Source: Acidimicrobiia bacterium
Lineage (GTDB): Bacteria > Actinomycetota > Acidimicrobiia > IMCC26256 > JAENVU01
Length of the DNA stretch: 33,269 nt
Reading direction: 5' to 3'
NCBI GenBank assembly: GCA_025361725.1
Contig: JANYJV010000097.1
Span: 1-33,269, forward strand
Both the position numbers and the translations under genes were made by a program. Shown here piece by piece: positions 24,184-30,803 of this stretch. Positions within the stretch are counted from its first letter, which is position 1, and every line of letters begins with the position of its first letter. The notes beneath the pieces were generated by a model that did not search any database, was not told the DNA's origin, and worked only from the letters and a program-made list of their open reading frames with translations.

Positions 24184-25284
24184 TTAGGCGCGAACCCGGC
24201 CGTAGCCGGAGGCCGAGTCGTACCGAACGCTCGAGAGCTTGACCCCGCTCGATGGGTTGGAAGCCGAGACGACCGCACCGCCCCCGATGTAGATCTCGAC
24301 GTGGTCGGACCCGCCCGGCCCGTAGAAGATGAGATCGCCGGGTTGGAGATCGCCTGCGCCGATGCGCATGGTCTGCTGGTACTGCGCGCCCGAGTAGTGC
24401 GCAAGCGAGACGCCGCCCTGCTCCCACGCCGCGGCGGTCAGGCCGGAGCAGTCGAACGTGTCAGGTCCCGAGGTGGCATACGCGTACTGCTTGCCGACTT
24501 GAGCCTTCGCATAGGCGACTGCCGCGGCCGCGCCGTCGTTGGGCGCGGGAACGTCCGGAAAGTTCGGCGGGATCGGGGCCCCGCGGCCGCCTCCGCCGGG
24601 GGGCGCGACCCGTTGCGGTGGTGCGGCGGCACGGCGCTGGGCTTCACGTTGTGCTGCCGCGGCGCGCGCGTCGGCTTCCTGCTTCAAGATGGTGGCGATC
24701 TCGCCGTTCACCTGCTGCTTGAGTGCTGCGGCCTGTTTGTTCGCTGCATCGATCTTGGACTTCGCTGCAGATGCGGCCTCTGTCTCGGCCTGGGCCGCAG
24801 CGCGTTGGCGTTCGAGGTCGGCGCGGCGAACTGCAAGCGCCTCTTCGGACTTCTGCAGTTTGGCGACGAGGGTGTCGTCCCGATCTGCCGCCGCGGCCGC
24901 GTAGTGCGAGCGAGTCGAAATCTCACCGAGCGACTTCACGTCCATCTGGGCGAGCGGGCTGGCTGATGCGGCGCCCTTGTACATCTGCGCCGCACGCTGG
25001 CTGAGCATGCTCCGGAGGTGGCGACGCTGACCTTCGGCGATATCAGTGCGTCGCTGCGCTTCGTTGATGCCGGCTTCGGCCTGATCATGACGGATCTTGG
25101 CGCCGTTCAACTGCTCGGAGAGCATGACCAACTGATTGTCGTTGCTGTCTAGTTGGCGCTGGATTTCCGCCGCTTGCCGCCGCTTGTCGTCGACTGGGCT
25201 AGCTCCGGAGAGCGCTGGAAATGCAGTCGACGCCGCAGTTGCGGTGACGAGGATGACGACCGAGACCTTGGTCCGGAGGTTCAT
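24184..25284 (-). CDS. Secreted NlpC/P60 peptidoglycan hydrolase with coiled coil (RipA-like)
   Basis: This is a 366-residue protein. The signal peptide is residues 1-29 (VSVVILVTATAASTAFPALS). Two long coiled-coil stretches (about 32-105 and 138-215) resemble the regulatory part of RipA- and PcsB-type hydrolases. A Pro/Gly linker is followed by the NlpC/P60 domain (about 250-366) with DTFDCSGLTAAAW (Cys279) and GSDHVEIYIGGG (His328). It cleaves peptide cross-links in peptidoglycan, probably at division, and the coiled coil likely keeps it inactive until it is recruited. GGAG lies 7-10 nt before the ATG, in a leader of about 140 nt with a large hairpin. selD follows after 6 nt. Confidence 0.93.
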   Translation of the reverse strand: MNLRTKVSVVILVTATAASTAFPALSGASPVDDKRRQAAEIQRQLDSNDNQLVMLSEQLNGAKIRHDQAEAGINEAQRRTDIAEGQRRHLRSMLSQRAAQMYKGAASASPLAQMDVKSLGEISTRSHYAAAAADRDDTLVAKLQKSEEALAVRRADLERQRAAAQAETEAASAAKSKIDAANKQAAALKQQVNGEIATILKQEADARAAAAQREAQRRAAAPPQRVAPPGGGGRGAPIPPNFPDVPAPNDGAAAAVAYAKAQVGKQYAYATSGPDTFDCSGLTAAAWEQGGVSLAHYSGAQYQQTMRIGAGDLQPGDLIFYGPGGSDHVEIYIGGGAVVSASNPSSGVKLSSVRYDSASGYGRVRA

Positions 25285-25380
25285 CTGGGGACTCCCTTTG
25301 GCTTGAGTGGCGGGCCGCCGTCGGTCCTTGCCTGAACACGGTCCTGGGTGGAACGCGATCCGAGGAAAGGGAAAACTGGC

Positions 25381-25421
25381 CGCTCGACCGACGCGAAAAA
25401 ACGCGACGGTGCGGTCGAGCG
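25381..25421 (-). promoter_or_regulatory. Long hairpin at the start of the NlpC/P60 leader
   Basis: CGCTCGACCG (25381-25390) and CGGTCGAGCG (25412-25421) form a perfect 10-bp stem, with an inner CGCG-loop-CGCG. Read on the minus strand it would be near the 5' end of the NlpC/P60 transcript if the promoter at 25432-25461 is used. It may be a stabilising or regulatory RNA element, or a terminator for other transcripts. Confidence 0.5.
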
Positions 25422-25431
25422 ATTGGAAAAA

Positions 25432-25461
25432 AGACTAGGGGAGTGCTCACACCGATGTCAT
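25432..25461 (-). promoter_or_regulatory. Sigma-70-type promoter for the NlpC/P60 gene
   Basis: On the minus strand ATGACA (25461-25456), an 18-bp spacer and TAGTCT (25437-25432) match a vegetative promoter. Transcription would begin near 25425 and give a leader of about 140 nt. Confidence 0.5.
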
Positions 25462-25617
25462 TTCAGGGTGTGGAAAGTCCCTTGACCTGGGGTTTTGGAC
25501 GCTCGAGAACCGCGCTGGACGCTCTTCCGTGTGGTACGGATGTTCGCAATGTTGCTGCCATCAACCAATGGGGCCGGTGTGGCAGCTGGTTCGGTCGAGC
25601 CCTCTGGATGTCCTGGG
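25462..25617. other. Remainder of the NlpC/P60 upstream gap
   Basis: I see no gene here. The total gap between the NlpC/P60 start and the stop of the next minus-strand gene is 333 bp, and features 25381-25461 account for its better half. Confidence 0.4.
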
Positions 25618-26103
25618 TCAGACGGCCCAGCCCGCGGTGGCGGCCGGCACGGCCACACCGGGCGGCGCAACATCTGGCACGCTCCACGCCATGGCGCTGG
25701 AAATCTCGCGGGCAACCTTCTGCCAGGCCGGCGGATCCCACCCTTCGGCGACGGCTCCGACACTGGTGTCCTGGCGAATGTGCACGAGCGCAGGGAGGTG
25801 TTCGAGCGCAAGGCTCTTGATGAACGCACGGTCGGGGTCAACGAACACCATCGCCCGGCCTTCCTCTGCTTCAAGGATTCGATGCGCGATCGCCGGGGTA
25901 CTCGGAATGACGTAGGCGGTCCGGGCGTCGCTGTCGCCGAGCACTCCGAAGATCCGGCGCGCAACCGGGATCCACTGCGCAGCCTCCGGTCGATCGGGCA
26001 GGACGACCAGGCACAAGTGGAACATCGTGGTCCAGTCGTCGATCGTGCGGGTCACGCCCGCGGCCGTTGACAACTCCAGGGTCGGATCGGGGTTCTTCGC
26101 CAC
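25618..26103 (-). CDS. Thioredoxin-like conserved actinobacterial protein
   Basis: This is a 161-residue protein starting with GTG at 26103. On the minus strand TACCTT lies 8 nt upstream (26117-26112), so it is probably leaderless. The sequence TIDDWTTMFHLCLVVLPDRP, ARRIFGVLGDSDARTAYVIP, MVFVDPDRAFIKSLALEHLP and ALVHIRQDTSVGAVAEGWDP follows the beta-alpha order of a thioredoxin fold, with the cis-Pro position LPALVHI. It lacks the CxxC motif, so a redox activity is doubtful. I recall similar proteins of unknown role in actinobacteria. It is divergent from the F420/PPOX gene. Confidence 0.75.
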   Translation of the reverse strand: MAKNPDPTLELSTAAGVTRTIDDWTTMFHLCLVVLPDRPEAAQWIPVARRIFGVLGDSDARTAYVIPSTPAIAHRILEAEEGRAMVFVDPDRAFIKSLALEHLPALVHIRQDTSVGAVAEGWDPPAWQKVAREISSAMAWSVPDVAPPGVAVPAATAGWAV

Positions 26104-26160
26104 GGCCGGGAAAGGTAGCGCGCAGGCTGGCGTTCGCCCCGGAATGTGGACCGTGGCGCC

Positions 26161-26166
26161 TACAGT
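26161..26166 (+). promoter_or_regulatory. -10 hexamer TACAGT, leaderless start
   Basis: TACAGT ends 8 nt before the ATG at 26175, with no ribosome site between. Confidence 0.5.
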
Positions 26167-26174
26167 CCCGCCCT

Positions 26175-26636
26175 ATGTCTCGACGTGACCAGATCCTCAT
26201 GACCACCGATGAAATGCGTGCCTTCCTCGACGCCGGCCGTGACCTGCAGGTCGCGTCGCTCAACGCCGATGGCACTCCTCACCTCGTCACGATGTGGTAT
26301 CTGCGGGACGGGGACGACCTCTGTTTCTGGACCTACTCCAAGAGCCAGAAGGTCGTCAACGTTCGCCGTGACCCGCGGATCACCTTGCTGGTGGCGACCG
26401 GTGAGGCGTACGAGGAGCTGCGGGGGGTGTCGATCAACGGCACCGCCACTGTCGAGGAGGACCGGGACGCCGTCCTCGCCTTCGGCGAAAAGGTGTACGA
26501 GAAGCACTGGGGGCCGATCGACAACGACATGGTGCGAGAGGGCGTGCACGTCATGGGCGCCAAGCGAGTCGTCATTCGCGTCTCCCCGCTCAAGACCACC
26601 AGCTGGGACCACTCCAAACTCTCCGGCGCCTACTAA
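26175..26636 (+). CDS. PPOX-class F420-dependent enzyme (TIGR03618-like)
   Basis: This 153-residue split-barrel protein starts at the ATG at 26175. The strand pair DLQVASLNADGTPHLVTMWY, then LCFWTYSKSQKVVNVRRDPR, ITLLVATGEAYEELRGVSIN and the closing VVIRVSPLKTTSWDHSKLSG are typical of F420-binding pyridoxamine-oxidase-like proteins, which reduce or oxidise varied small substrates. It is the second PPOX protein of the window; with the LLM oxidoreductase it makes three likely F420 users. It is probably monocistronic. Confidence 0.9.
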   Translation: MSRRDQILMTTDEMRAFLDAGRDLQVASLNADGTPHLVTMWYLRDGDDLCFWTYSKSQKVVNVRRDPRITLLVATGEAYEELRGVSINGTATVEEDRDAVLAFGEKVYEKHWGPIDNDMVREGVHVMGAKRVVIRVSPLKTTSWDHSKLSGAY

Positions 26637-26676
26637 CCCCACCCACCCCCCGCCGGCTTTCCCCCCGCTTTCCCCC

Positions 26677-26728
26677 GCTTTGCGCGCGCAATGCGCGCCG
26701 AAAACGGCGCGTTGCGCGCGTGTGAACG
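26677..26728. repeat. 52-bp terminal inverted repeat, left copy
   Basis: Its reverse complement matches 27708-27759 with 8 mismatches in 52. It can itself fold into a near-perfect hairpin (CGCGCGCAA-TG-CGCGCC against GGCGCG-TTGCGCGCG, loop GAAAAC). It ends next to the stop codon of the DUF559 gene. Confidence 0.75.
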
Positions 26729-26729
26729 C

Positions 26730-27641
26730 TCAGGCGGCGGCGATGGCGAGCGCTCGAGACAGGGTGCGTCGGACCGAGGTCGGACGCATGGTGACGTCGA
26801 GGTAGCTGAAGCGCAAGACGATCCAACCGGCGTGCTCGAGAGCGCGGTCTCGGCGCTCGTCGTCCTGCCGGTCGGTCAGGCTTTCGTGGTAGGCGCCGCC
26901 GTCGGTCTCAACCACGACCCGCTCACGCCGCCAGACGAAATCCACGCATCCGATCCAAGCCAAAGTGCCGCCCAGGTCGATCTGGCGCCCGGGCTCTGGA
27001 AGACCGGCCCCCGCCACCAACTCGAGGAACCCAGACTCGAGGGTCGTGGTCGGGGGCCGGTAGAGCCATCTCCTCTCGGCGATGACATCTCGAAACGAGG
27101 AGGAGCCGTGCCGTCCGTGTTCGGCCAAGTCGGTGAGGACCGCATCCATCGCGTCGACGGTCGTCGCTTTCGCCGCCAACGCGGCATCGGTGGCGCGCTG
27201 CAAGCGCCCGATCCGTACTCGCGAACCAAGGTCGAACAGCGCCCGCGCCACGGTGGCAGTCGGGATGCCGTCGACCACGGTGCGGTGATGCGCAGGAAGG
27301 CGATACGTCTCTTCGACGCCCGGCATCGCCCATCGGGGTGGTCGACGCGTCGTGATGACGTGGCCGGGAACGATCCGCGCTCCTCGGATTGCACGGAGGG
27401 CGAGTGCGGACTCGCCGGTCGACACCGCGTCAGGCCCTCCAGACAGCACCGTCGACATCAGACGCTGTCGCTCGGTCTGGGGGGAACCCGCGAGTCGGAG
27501 GACCTGTTGGTTGACCGGGACCCAGATGCCGCGGTCGATGCGGCGGGCGACGAGCGCGCGTCGATGACCGGCTTGGGCTGCTTGGCGTCGGGTGAACGTT
27601 GCGTGCTGGTGAGCGACCATCTGGTCGAAATCGGATTGCAC
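26730..27641 (-). CDS. AbiEi-like winged-helix protein with C-terminal DUF559 (Vsr-like) nuclease domain
   Basis: The protein is about 303 residues. The start is placed at the GTG at 27641, 9 nt after TATACG (27656-27651, minus strand); a GTG at 27671 and an ATG at 27620 are alternatives. The N-terminal 60 residues (HATFTRRQAAQAGHRRALVA, RRIDRGIWVPV) resemble the winged helix of AbiEi-type antitoxins. The middle part continues the AbiEi-like fold. The C-terminus (about 205-303) is DUF559-like PD-(D/E)XK: LESGFLELVAGAGLPEPGRQ, CVDFVWRRERVVVETDGGAY with Asp and Glu, and RDRALEHAGWIVLRFSYLDV. Such proteins are common in actinobacteria, without a proven role. Inverted 52-bp repeats enclose the gene, so it may move as a unit. 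Confidence 0.87.
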   Translation of the reverse strand: MQSDFDQMVAHQHATFTRRQAAQAGHRRALVARRIDRGIWVPVNQQVLRLAGSPQTERQRLMSTVLSGGPDAVSTGESALALRAIRGARIVPGHVITTRRPPRWAMPGVEETYRLPAHHRTVVDGIPTATVARALFDLGSRVRIGRLQRATDAALAAKATTVDAMDAVLTDLAEHGRHGSSSFRDVIAERRWLYRPPTTTLESGFLELVAGAGLPEPGRQIDLGGTLAWIGCVDFVWRRERVVVETDGGAYHESLTDRQDDERRDRALEHAGWIVLRFSYLDVTMRPTSVRRTLSRALAIAAA

Positions 27642-27650
27642 GTCCCGAAA

Positions 27651-27656
27651 CGTATA
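27651..27656 (-). promoter_or_regulatory. -10 hexamer TATACG of the DUF559 gene
   Basis: On the minus strand TATACG-TTTCGGGAC-GTG puts the hexamer 9 nt before the GTG at 27641. Confidence 0.45.
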
Positions 27657-27707
27657 AGTCGGGTGCGACACTCCAATTCGGCGACGGGTCGCGGCGCGAC
27701 CGGCCGA

Positions 27708-27759
27708 CGTTCACACGCGCGTTTCGCGCTGTTTCTGGCGCGTATTGCGCGCGCAAAGG
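27708..27759. repeat. 52-bp terminal inverted repeat, right copy
   Basis: This is the partner of 26677-26728 in inverted orientation. The inner end CGTTCACACGCGCG and outer end ATTGCGCGCGCAAAG are nearly identical, with mismatches mainly in the middle. The pair encloses about 1.08 kb with one gene. Confidence 0.75.
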
Positions 27760-27808
27760 AGTTGGGGGGCAGGCTGTGACGGTCGGGGTCAGGTCGGGGA
27801 GGGGTGGG

Positions 27809-28633
27809 TTAGAGGCCGAGGGCGCGGAGCATGGAGGGGGGCATGCCGTCGTCGCCGGCGCGGAGCATGGCGGCCTTCTCGATGTTGATGGGGTCGCGCT
27901 CGGCGCGCTCGAGCCAAGAATCCCACGGTCCGGGCGGGATCGTGCCGGAGACGCATGCGGCCAGGTAGTCACGCAGCGCCGTGACTTCGGCCGCACCGCC
28001 GATCGGGCCGTGCCCGGGAACGATGGTGTCGGCCAACTCGCCGACAACGTCGAGCACCGCGGCCCATGCCGCCGGATCGCCCTGGAACGCAAGTGGCGTC
28101 ACGCCGAAGAAGCAGAGGTCGCCGGCGAAGAGCACGTCGGCATCGTCGACGAGCACCATGACATCGCCGTCGGTGTGGCCGCGTGCCGGCAGCAACTCGA
28201 TGCGTTCGGTCAGCTGCGCGGCTTCGTCGACGATGTGGGACACCGGACGGGTTCCCAACACCGCGAGCTCGTCGAACCCCTCGGTGAACGCAGGCATGAA
28301 CGCCTTGTACGCGTCGACCGGCATTGCCTGGTCCAGCAAGTCGCTCGTCATCGGCGAGCCGAGGATCATGGCGTTGCGAAACGCGGTCGTCCCACCCACG
28401 TGATCGATGTGCGCGTGCGTGAGCACCACCCGCTTGACCGTCTCGCCGAGTTCCTTGACCGCGGCGGCGAAGGGCGCCCACTGGGAACGGACCATGAGGG
28501 TGTCGATCACCGTCAGCCCGTCGTCGTCGCCAACCACCCCGGCGTTGGACACCCCGGACTCGCCACCGGGTTGGAGCCACACCCAGACGCGGTCGGCGAT
28601 CTTGTGCAGCGTGAGCGGGGGCGCGGTGATCAC
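27809..28633 (-). CDS. Metallo-beta-lactamase-fold hydrolase
   Basis: This is a 274-residue protein starting at the GTG at 28633, 6 nt after TACGGT (28645-28640, minus strand), so probably leaderless. Metal ligands are LTHAHIDHVGG (His73, His75, Asp77, His78), ARGHTDGDV (His), FAGDLCFF (Asp) and VPGHGP (His), a full two-zinc set. It is like the glyoxalase-II/quorum-lactonase general group with an extra C-terminal helix pair. The substrate is unknown. The frame is open to 29464 but that part overlaps opposite genes. It is divergent from the PhnZ-like HD gene. Confidence 0.9.
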   Translation of the reverse strand: MITAPPLTLHKIADRVWVWLQPGGESGVSNAGVVGDDDGLTVIDTLMVRSQWAPFAAAVKELGETVKRVVLTHAHIDHVGGTTAFRNAMILGSPMTSDLLDQAMPVDAYKAFMPAFTEGFDELAVLGTRPVSHIVDEAAQLTERIELLPARGHTDGDVMVLVDDADVLFAGDLCFFGVTPLAFQGDPAAWAAVLDVVGELADTIVPGHGPIGGAAEVTALRDYLAACVSGTIPPGPWDSWLERAERDPINIEKAAMLRAGDDGMPPSMLRALGL

Positions 28634-28639
28634 GTTCTC

Positions 28640-28665
28640 ACCGTACCGAGATCGACGGGTACCGT
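28640..28665. promoter_or_regulatory. Divergent leaderless promoters for MBL and HD genes
   Basis: On the minus strand TACGGT (28645-28640) lies 6 nt before the GTG at 28633. On the plus strand TACCGT (28660-28665) lies 7 nt before the GTG at 28673. The two -10 boxes are only 14 bp apart, so the -35 regions of each overlap the other promoter. Confidence 0.5.
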
Positions 28666-28672
28666 GCCCGTT

Positions 28673-29245
28673 GTGGACATCGTGCCGGCGCGAACGGTCG
28701 AGGAGTTGGTGGAGGTTCTTCGCCGCTGCGACGGCGTGTTCGATTCCCTCGGTCCCGACGGTGACCCGATCGACATTCTCGAACACGGTCTCCAGTGCGC
28801 GCACGTCCTCGCGCACCGTGCGCCTCACGACGTCGAACTTCAGGTGGCCGGGCTCGTACACGACCTCGGTCATGTCGTGGTGGCGAACGACCCGACGGCG
28901 CCGGTCGCGCACGGCGAGATCGGCGCGGCCTACGTGCGCACACTGCTTGGCGATCGGGTCGCGCAGCTGACCGCACTGCACGTACCGGCGAAGCGATACC
29001 TCGTCGCGACCGACCCTGGGTACGCCCGGAGGTTGAGCGACGGCAGCACGGTCAGCCTCGCGATGCAAGGCGGCACCATGTCGACCGAGGAAGTCACAGT
29101 GTTCGAAGCCAACCGGCATGGAGCTGACGCGGCGAACCTGCGTCGGGCCGACGAAGCCGCGAAGGTCATCGGCCGTGTGGTGCCGGACCTCGACGCATGG
29201 ATCCCGGCGATCGAAGCCGTCGCTGCGAGCGCAACAGCCTCCTAA
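28673..29245 (+). CDS. HD-domain protein, PhnZ-like (probable diiron oxygenase)
   Basis: This is a 190-residue protein starting at the GTG at 28673; a GTG at 28664 is the alternative. Metal-site residues appear in the order of HD oxygenases: EHGLQ (His38), LVHDLGH (His63-Asp64), VAHGE (His80), LHVPAKRYL (His103, Lys107) and LRRADEAAKV (Asp160). The AKRYL and MQGGTM segments resemble PhnZ, which breaks the C-P bond of 2-amino-1-hydroxyethylphosphonate. A simple HD phosphohydrolase is the other option. No PhnY or other phosphonate gene is near, so the substrate is open. It converges with the NTF2-like gene (4-bp overlap at the ends). Confidence 0.8.
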   Translation: MDIVPARTVEELVEVLRRCDGVFDSLGPDGDPIDILEHGLQCAHVLAHRAPHDVELQVAGLVHDLGHVVVANDPTAPVAHGEIGAAYVRTLLGDRVAQLTALHVPAKRYLVATDPGYARRLSDGSTVSLAMQGGTMSTEEVTVFEANRHGADAANLRRADEAAKVIGRVVPDLDAWIPAIEAVAASATAS

Positions 29246-29619
29246 TCCTCGAAAGCTGGCGTCATCACCGAAGGGTCGAGGTACTCGTCGACGTGATTGA
29301 TGCGGTCGCCGCGCACGCTGACGATCAAGCAGGCGGGCATGGCGAAGGACTTCCCGGTCGCAAGCACCGTTGCGTGGAGCACATGCTGTTGGAGCACGCC
29401 GCCCTCGATCTCGACCCGACGGATGATTTCGTAGCGTCGATCCCTCGACTGTGACACCAGCCATTCCAGGACGCGCAACGCCGAATCCAGCTCGCGCGCT
29501 TTGCCGTCGAAGTTCGCCCAGACCACGACGTCGGGTGAGTAACAGACCTTCACGCCCTCGATGTCGCCGGTCTCGATCGCGCTCATCAGGTTGGCCACGA
29601 CATCGCTCGGTGAGATCAT
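29242..29619 (-). CDS. SnoaL/NTF2-like cone-fold protein
   Basis: This is a 125-residue protein starting at the ATG at 29619. The helix SDVVANLMSAIETGDIEGVK, the strand CYSPDVVVWANFDG, the sheet QQHVLHATVLATGKSFAMPA and RGDRINHVDEYLDP make a standard NTF2-like cone. Members are isomerases, cyclases, hydratases or ligand-binding subunits, commonly in lipid or polyketide metabolism. No unique catalytic set can be assigned. It converges with the HD gene and is divergent from the CoA-lyase gene. Confidence 0.85.
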   Translation of the reverse strand: MISPSDVVANLMSAIETGDIEGVKVCYSPDVVVWANFDGKARELDSALRVLEWLVSQSRDRRYEIIRRVEIEGGVLQQHVLHATVLATGKSFAMPACLIVSVRGDRINHVDEYLDPSVMTPAFED

Positions 29620-29654
29620 GGGCTCATCATGCCCGACGGCGCGAGCGGGCCGGG

Positions 29655-29685
29655 TTGGGCGGCGCGCCCAGCGGCTGCCTAGCCT
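29655..29685 (+). promoter_or_regulatory. Promoter TTGGGC-N19-TAGCCT, leaderless
   Basis: TTGGGC (29655-29660) and TAGCCT (29680-29685) are followed after 8 nt by the ATG at 29694; there is no ribosome site. Confidence 0.5.
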
Positions 29686-29693
29686 CTGCGCTC

Positions 29694-30632
29694 ATGTCTG
29701 AACGTACAAAGAACATGCCCCGCCGGTCGTGTCACGCCACCCCGGGTTCGAACGAGAAGATGCTCGGCAAGGCTCCCGGCCTCGGTGCCGATCAGGTCTT
29801 CCTCGACCTCGAGGACTCGGTCTCCCCGCTGGAGAAGGAAGCGGCACGCGAGAAGATCGTCAACGCGATCAAGCACCAGGACTGGGGCGACACGGTCGTG
29901 TGCGTCCGGGTCAACGCGTGGGACACCGAGTGGACGTACCGGGACGTCATCACGATCGTCGAGAACGCCGGCGATCGGCTCGACGAGATCATGTTGCCGA
30001 AGGTCGAGAACGCAGCGCAGGTGGTGGCGCTCGACCTCCTGCTCACCCAGATCGAGAAGACGATCGGGCGCCAGAGTCGCGTCGGCATCGAGGCACAGAT
30101 CGAGACGGCACGCGGTCTGATCAACGTCGAAGAGATTTGCGCCGCAAGCGATCGGCTCGAGACGATCATCTTCGGTCCGGCGGACTTCGCGGCATCAACG
30201 GAGATGCCGGTGCTGACCGGTGGCGTGCAGATCCCCGAGTACCCGGGCGACCACTTCCACTACGTGTTCAGCAAGATCCTCATGGCCGGCCGCGCGAACG
30301 GATTGCAAGTGATCGACGGTCCGTTCCTCAAAATCCGCGAGCTCGACGCGCTGCGGGACTACGCGATGCGCACCCGCATCCTCGGGTTCGACGGCAAGTG
30401 GTCGCTGCATCCGGACCAGGTCACGGTCATCAACGAGGTCTACACGCCGACCCAGGAACAGTTCGACAAGGCCTTCGACATCCTCGACGCATACGAGACG
30501 GCCACCACCGAGGGCGAGCGACGCGGTGCGGTCATGTTCGGCGACGAGATGATCGACGAAGCGTCCCGCAAGATGGCGAACAAGTTCGTCTCCCGCGGCG
30601 AGCGCGCCAAGATGGTGCGCAGCGCAGGCTGA
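29694..30632 (+). CDS. HpcH/HpaI-family CoA-ester lyase (malyl-/methylmalyl-CoA lyase-like)
   Basis: This is a 312-residue TIM-barrel protein starting at the ATG at 29694. Typical segments are CHATPGSNEKMLGKAPGLGA, QVFLDLEDSVSPLEKEAARE, VRVNAWDTEWTYRDVI, IMLPKVENAAQVVALD, GIEAQIETARGL (metal-binding Glu), IIFGPADFAASTEMP and LGFDGKWSLHPDQV. The closest resemblance is to L-malyl-CoA/beta-methylmalyl-CoA lyase, which cleaves malyl-CoA to acetyl-CoA and glyoxylate. CitE-like enzymes are the alternative. A 21-bp part of its 3' end is duplicated 65 bp downstream. Confidence 0.9.
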   Translation: MSERTKNMPRRSCHATPGSNEKMLGKAPGLGADQVFLDLEDSVSPLEKEAAREKIVNAIKHQDWGDTVVCVRVNAWDTEWTYRDVITIVENAGDRLDEIMLPKVENAAQVVALDLLLTQIEKTIGRQSRVGIEAQIETARGLINVEEICAASDRLETIIFGPADFAASTEMPVLTGGVQIPEYPGDHFHYVFSKILMAGRANGLQVIDGPFLKIRELDALRDYAMRTRILGFDGKWSLHPDQVTVINEVYTPTQEQFDKAFDILDAYETATTEGERRGAVMFGDEMIDEASRKMANKFVSRGERAKMVRSAG

Positions 30633-30698
30633 CCGTGAAGGGTTCGTCGCAGTCCGCGCAAGCGGAGCGCCCGTTTGTGGTGCGCAGCGCAGGCTGAC
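30613..30698 (+). repeat. 21-bp direct repeat at the 3' end of the lyase gene
   Basis: TGGTGCGCAGCGCAGGCTGAC occurs at 30613-30633 (across the stop codon) and again at 30678-30698, 65 bp further on. The second copy repeats the last codons and stop without a gene before it, like a scar of a small insertion or duplication. Confidence 0.8.
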
Positions 30699-30733
30699 GT
30701 TGCGATTCAGACGCGCGTTGCACGACGAATCAG

Positions 30734-30758
30734 CCCGTTTTTGGGCGCTCAAAACGGG
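30734..30758 (+). terminator. Hairpin after the CoA-lyase gene
   Basis: CCCGTTTT (30734-30741) pairs with AAAACGGG (30751-30758) around a 9-nt loop. It is likely a terminator between the lyase and oxidase genes. Confidence 0.5.
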
Positions 30759-30791
30759 GTTGAGAACCGCGGCGCGCGTCGGCGTTGCTTC

Positions 30792-30797
30792 TAGCCT
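30792..30797 (+). promoter_or_regulatory. -10 hexamer TAGCCT, leaderless start
   Basis: TAGCCT ends 6 nt before the ATG at 30804. Confidence 0.5.
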
Positions 30798-30803
30798 GAG
30801 GTG

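Noticed and set aside
22471-24966. An 831-codon plus-strand frame over SelD and neighbours
   Set aside because: It is antisense to genes with intact catalytic motifs, and its own translation has no domain character.
30710-30770. Third copy of the 52-bp inverted repeat
   Set aside because: Only a TTCAGACGCGCG-like stretch agrees; the similarity is too short to call.
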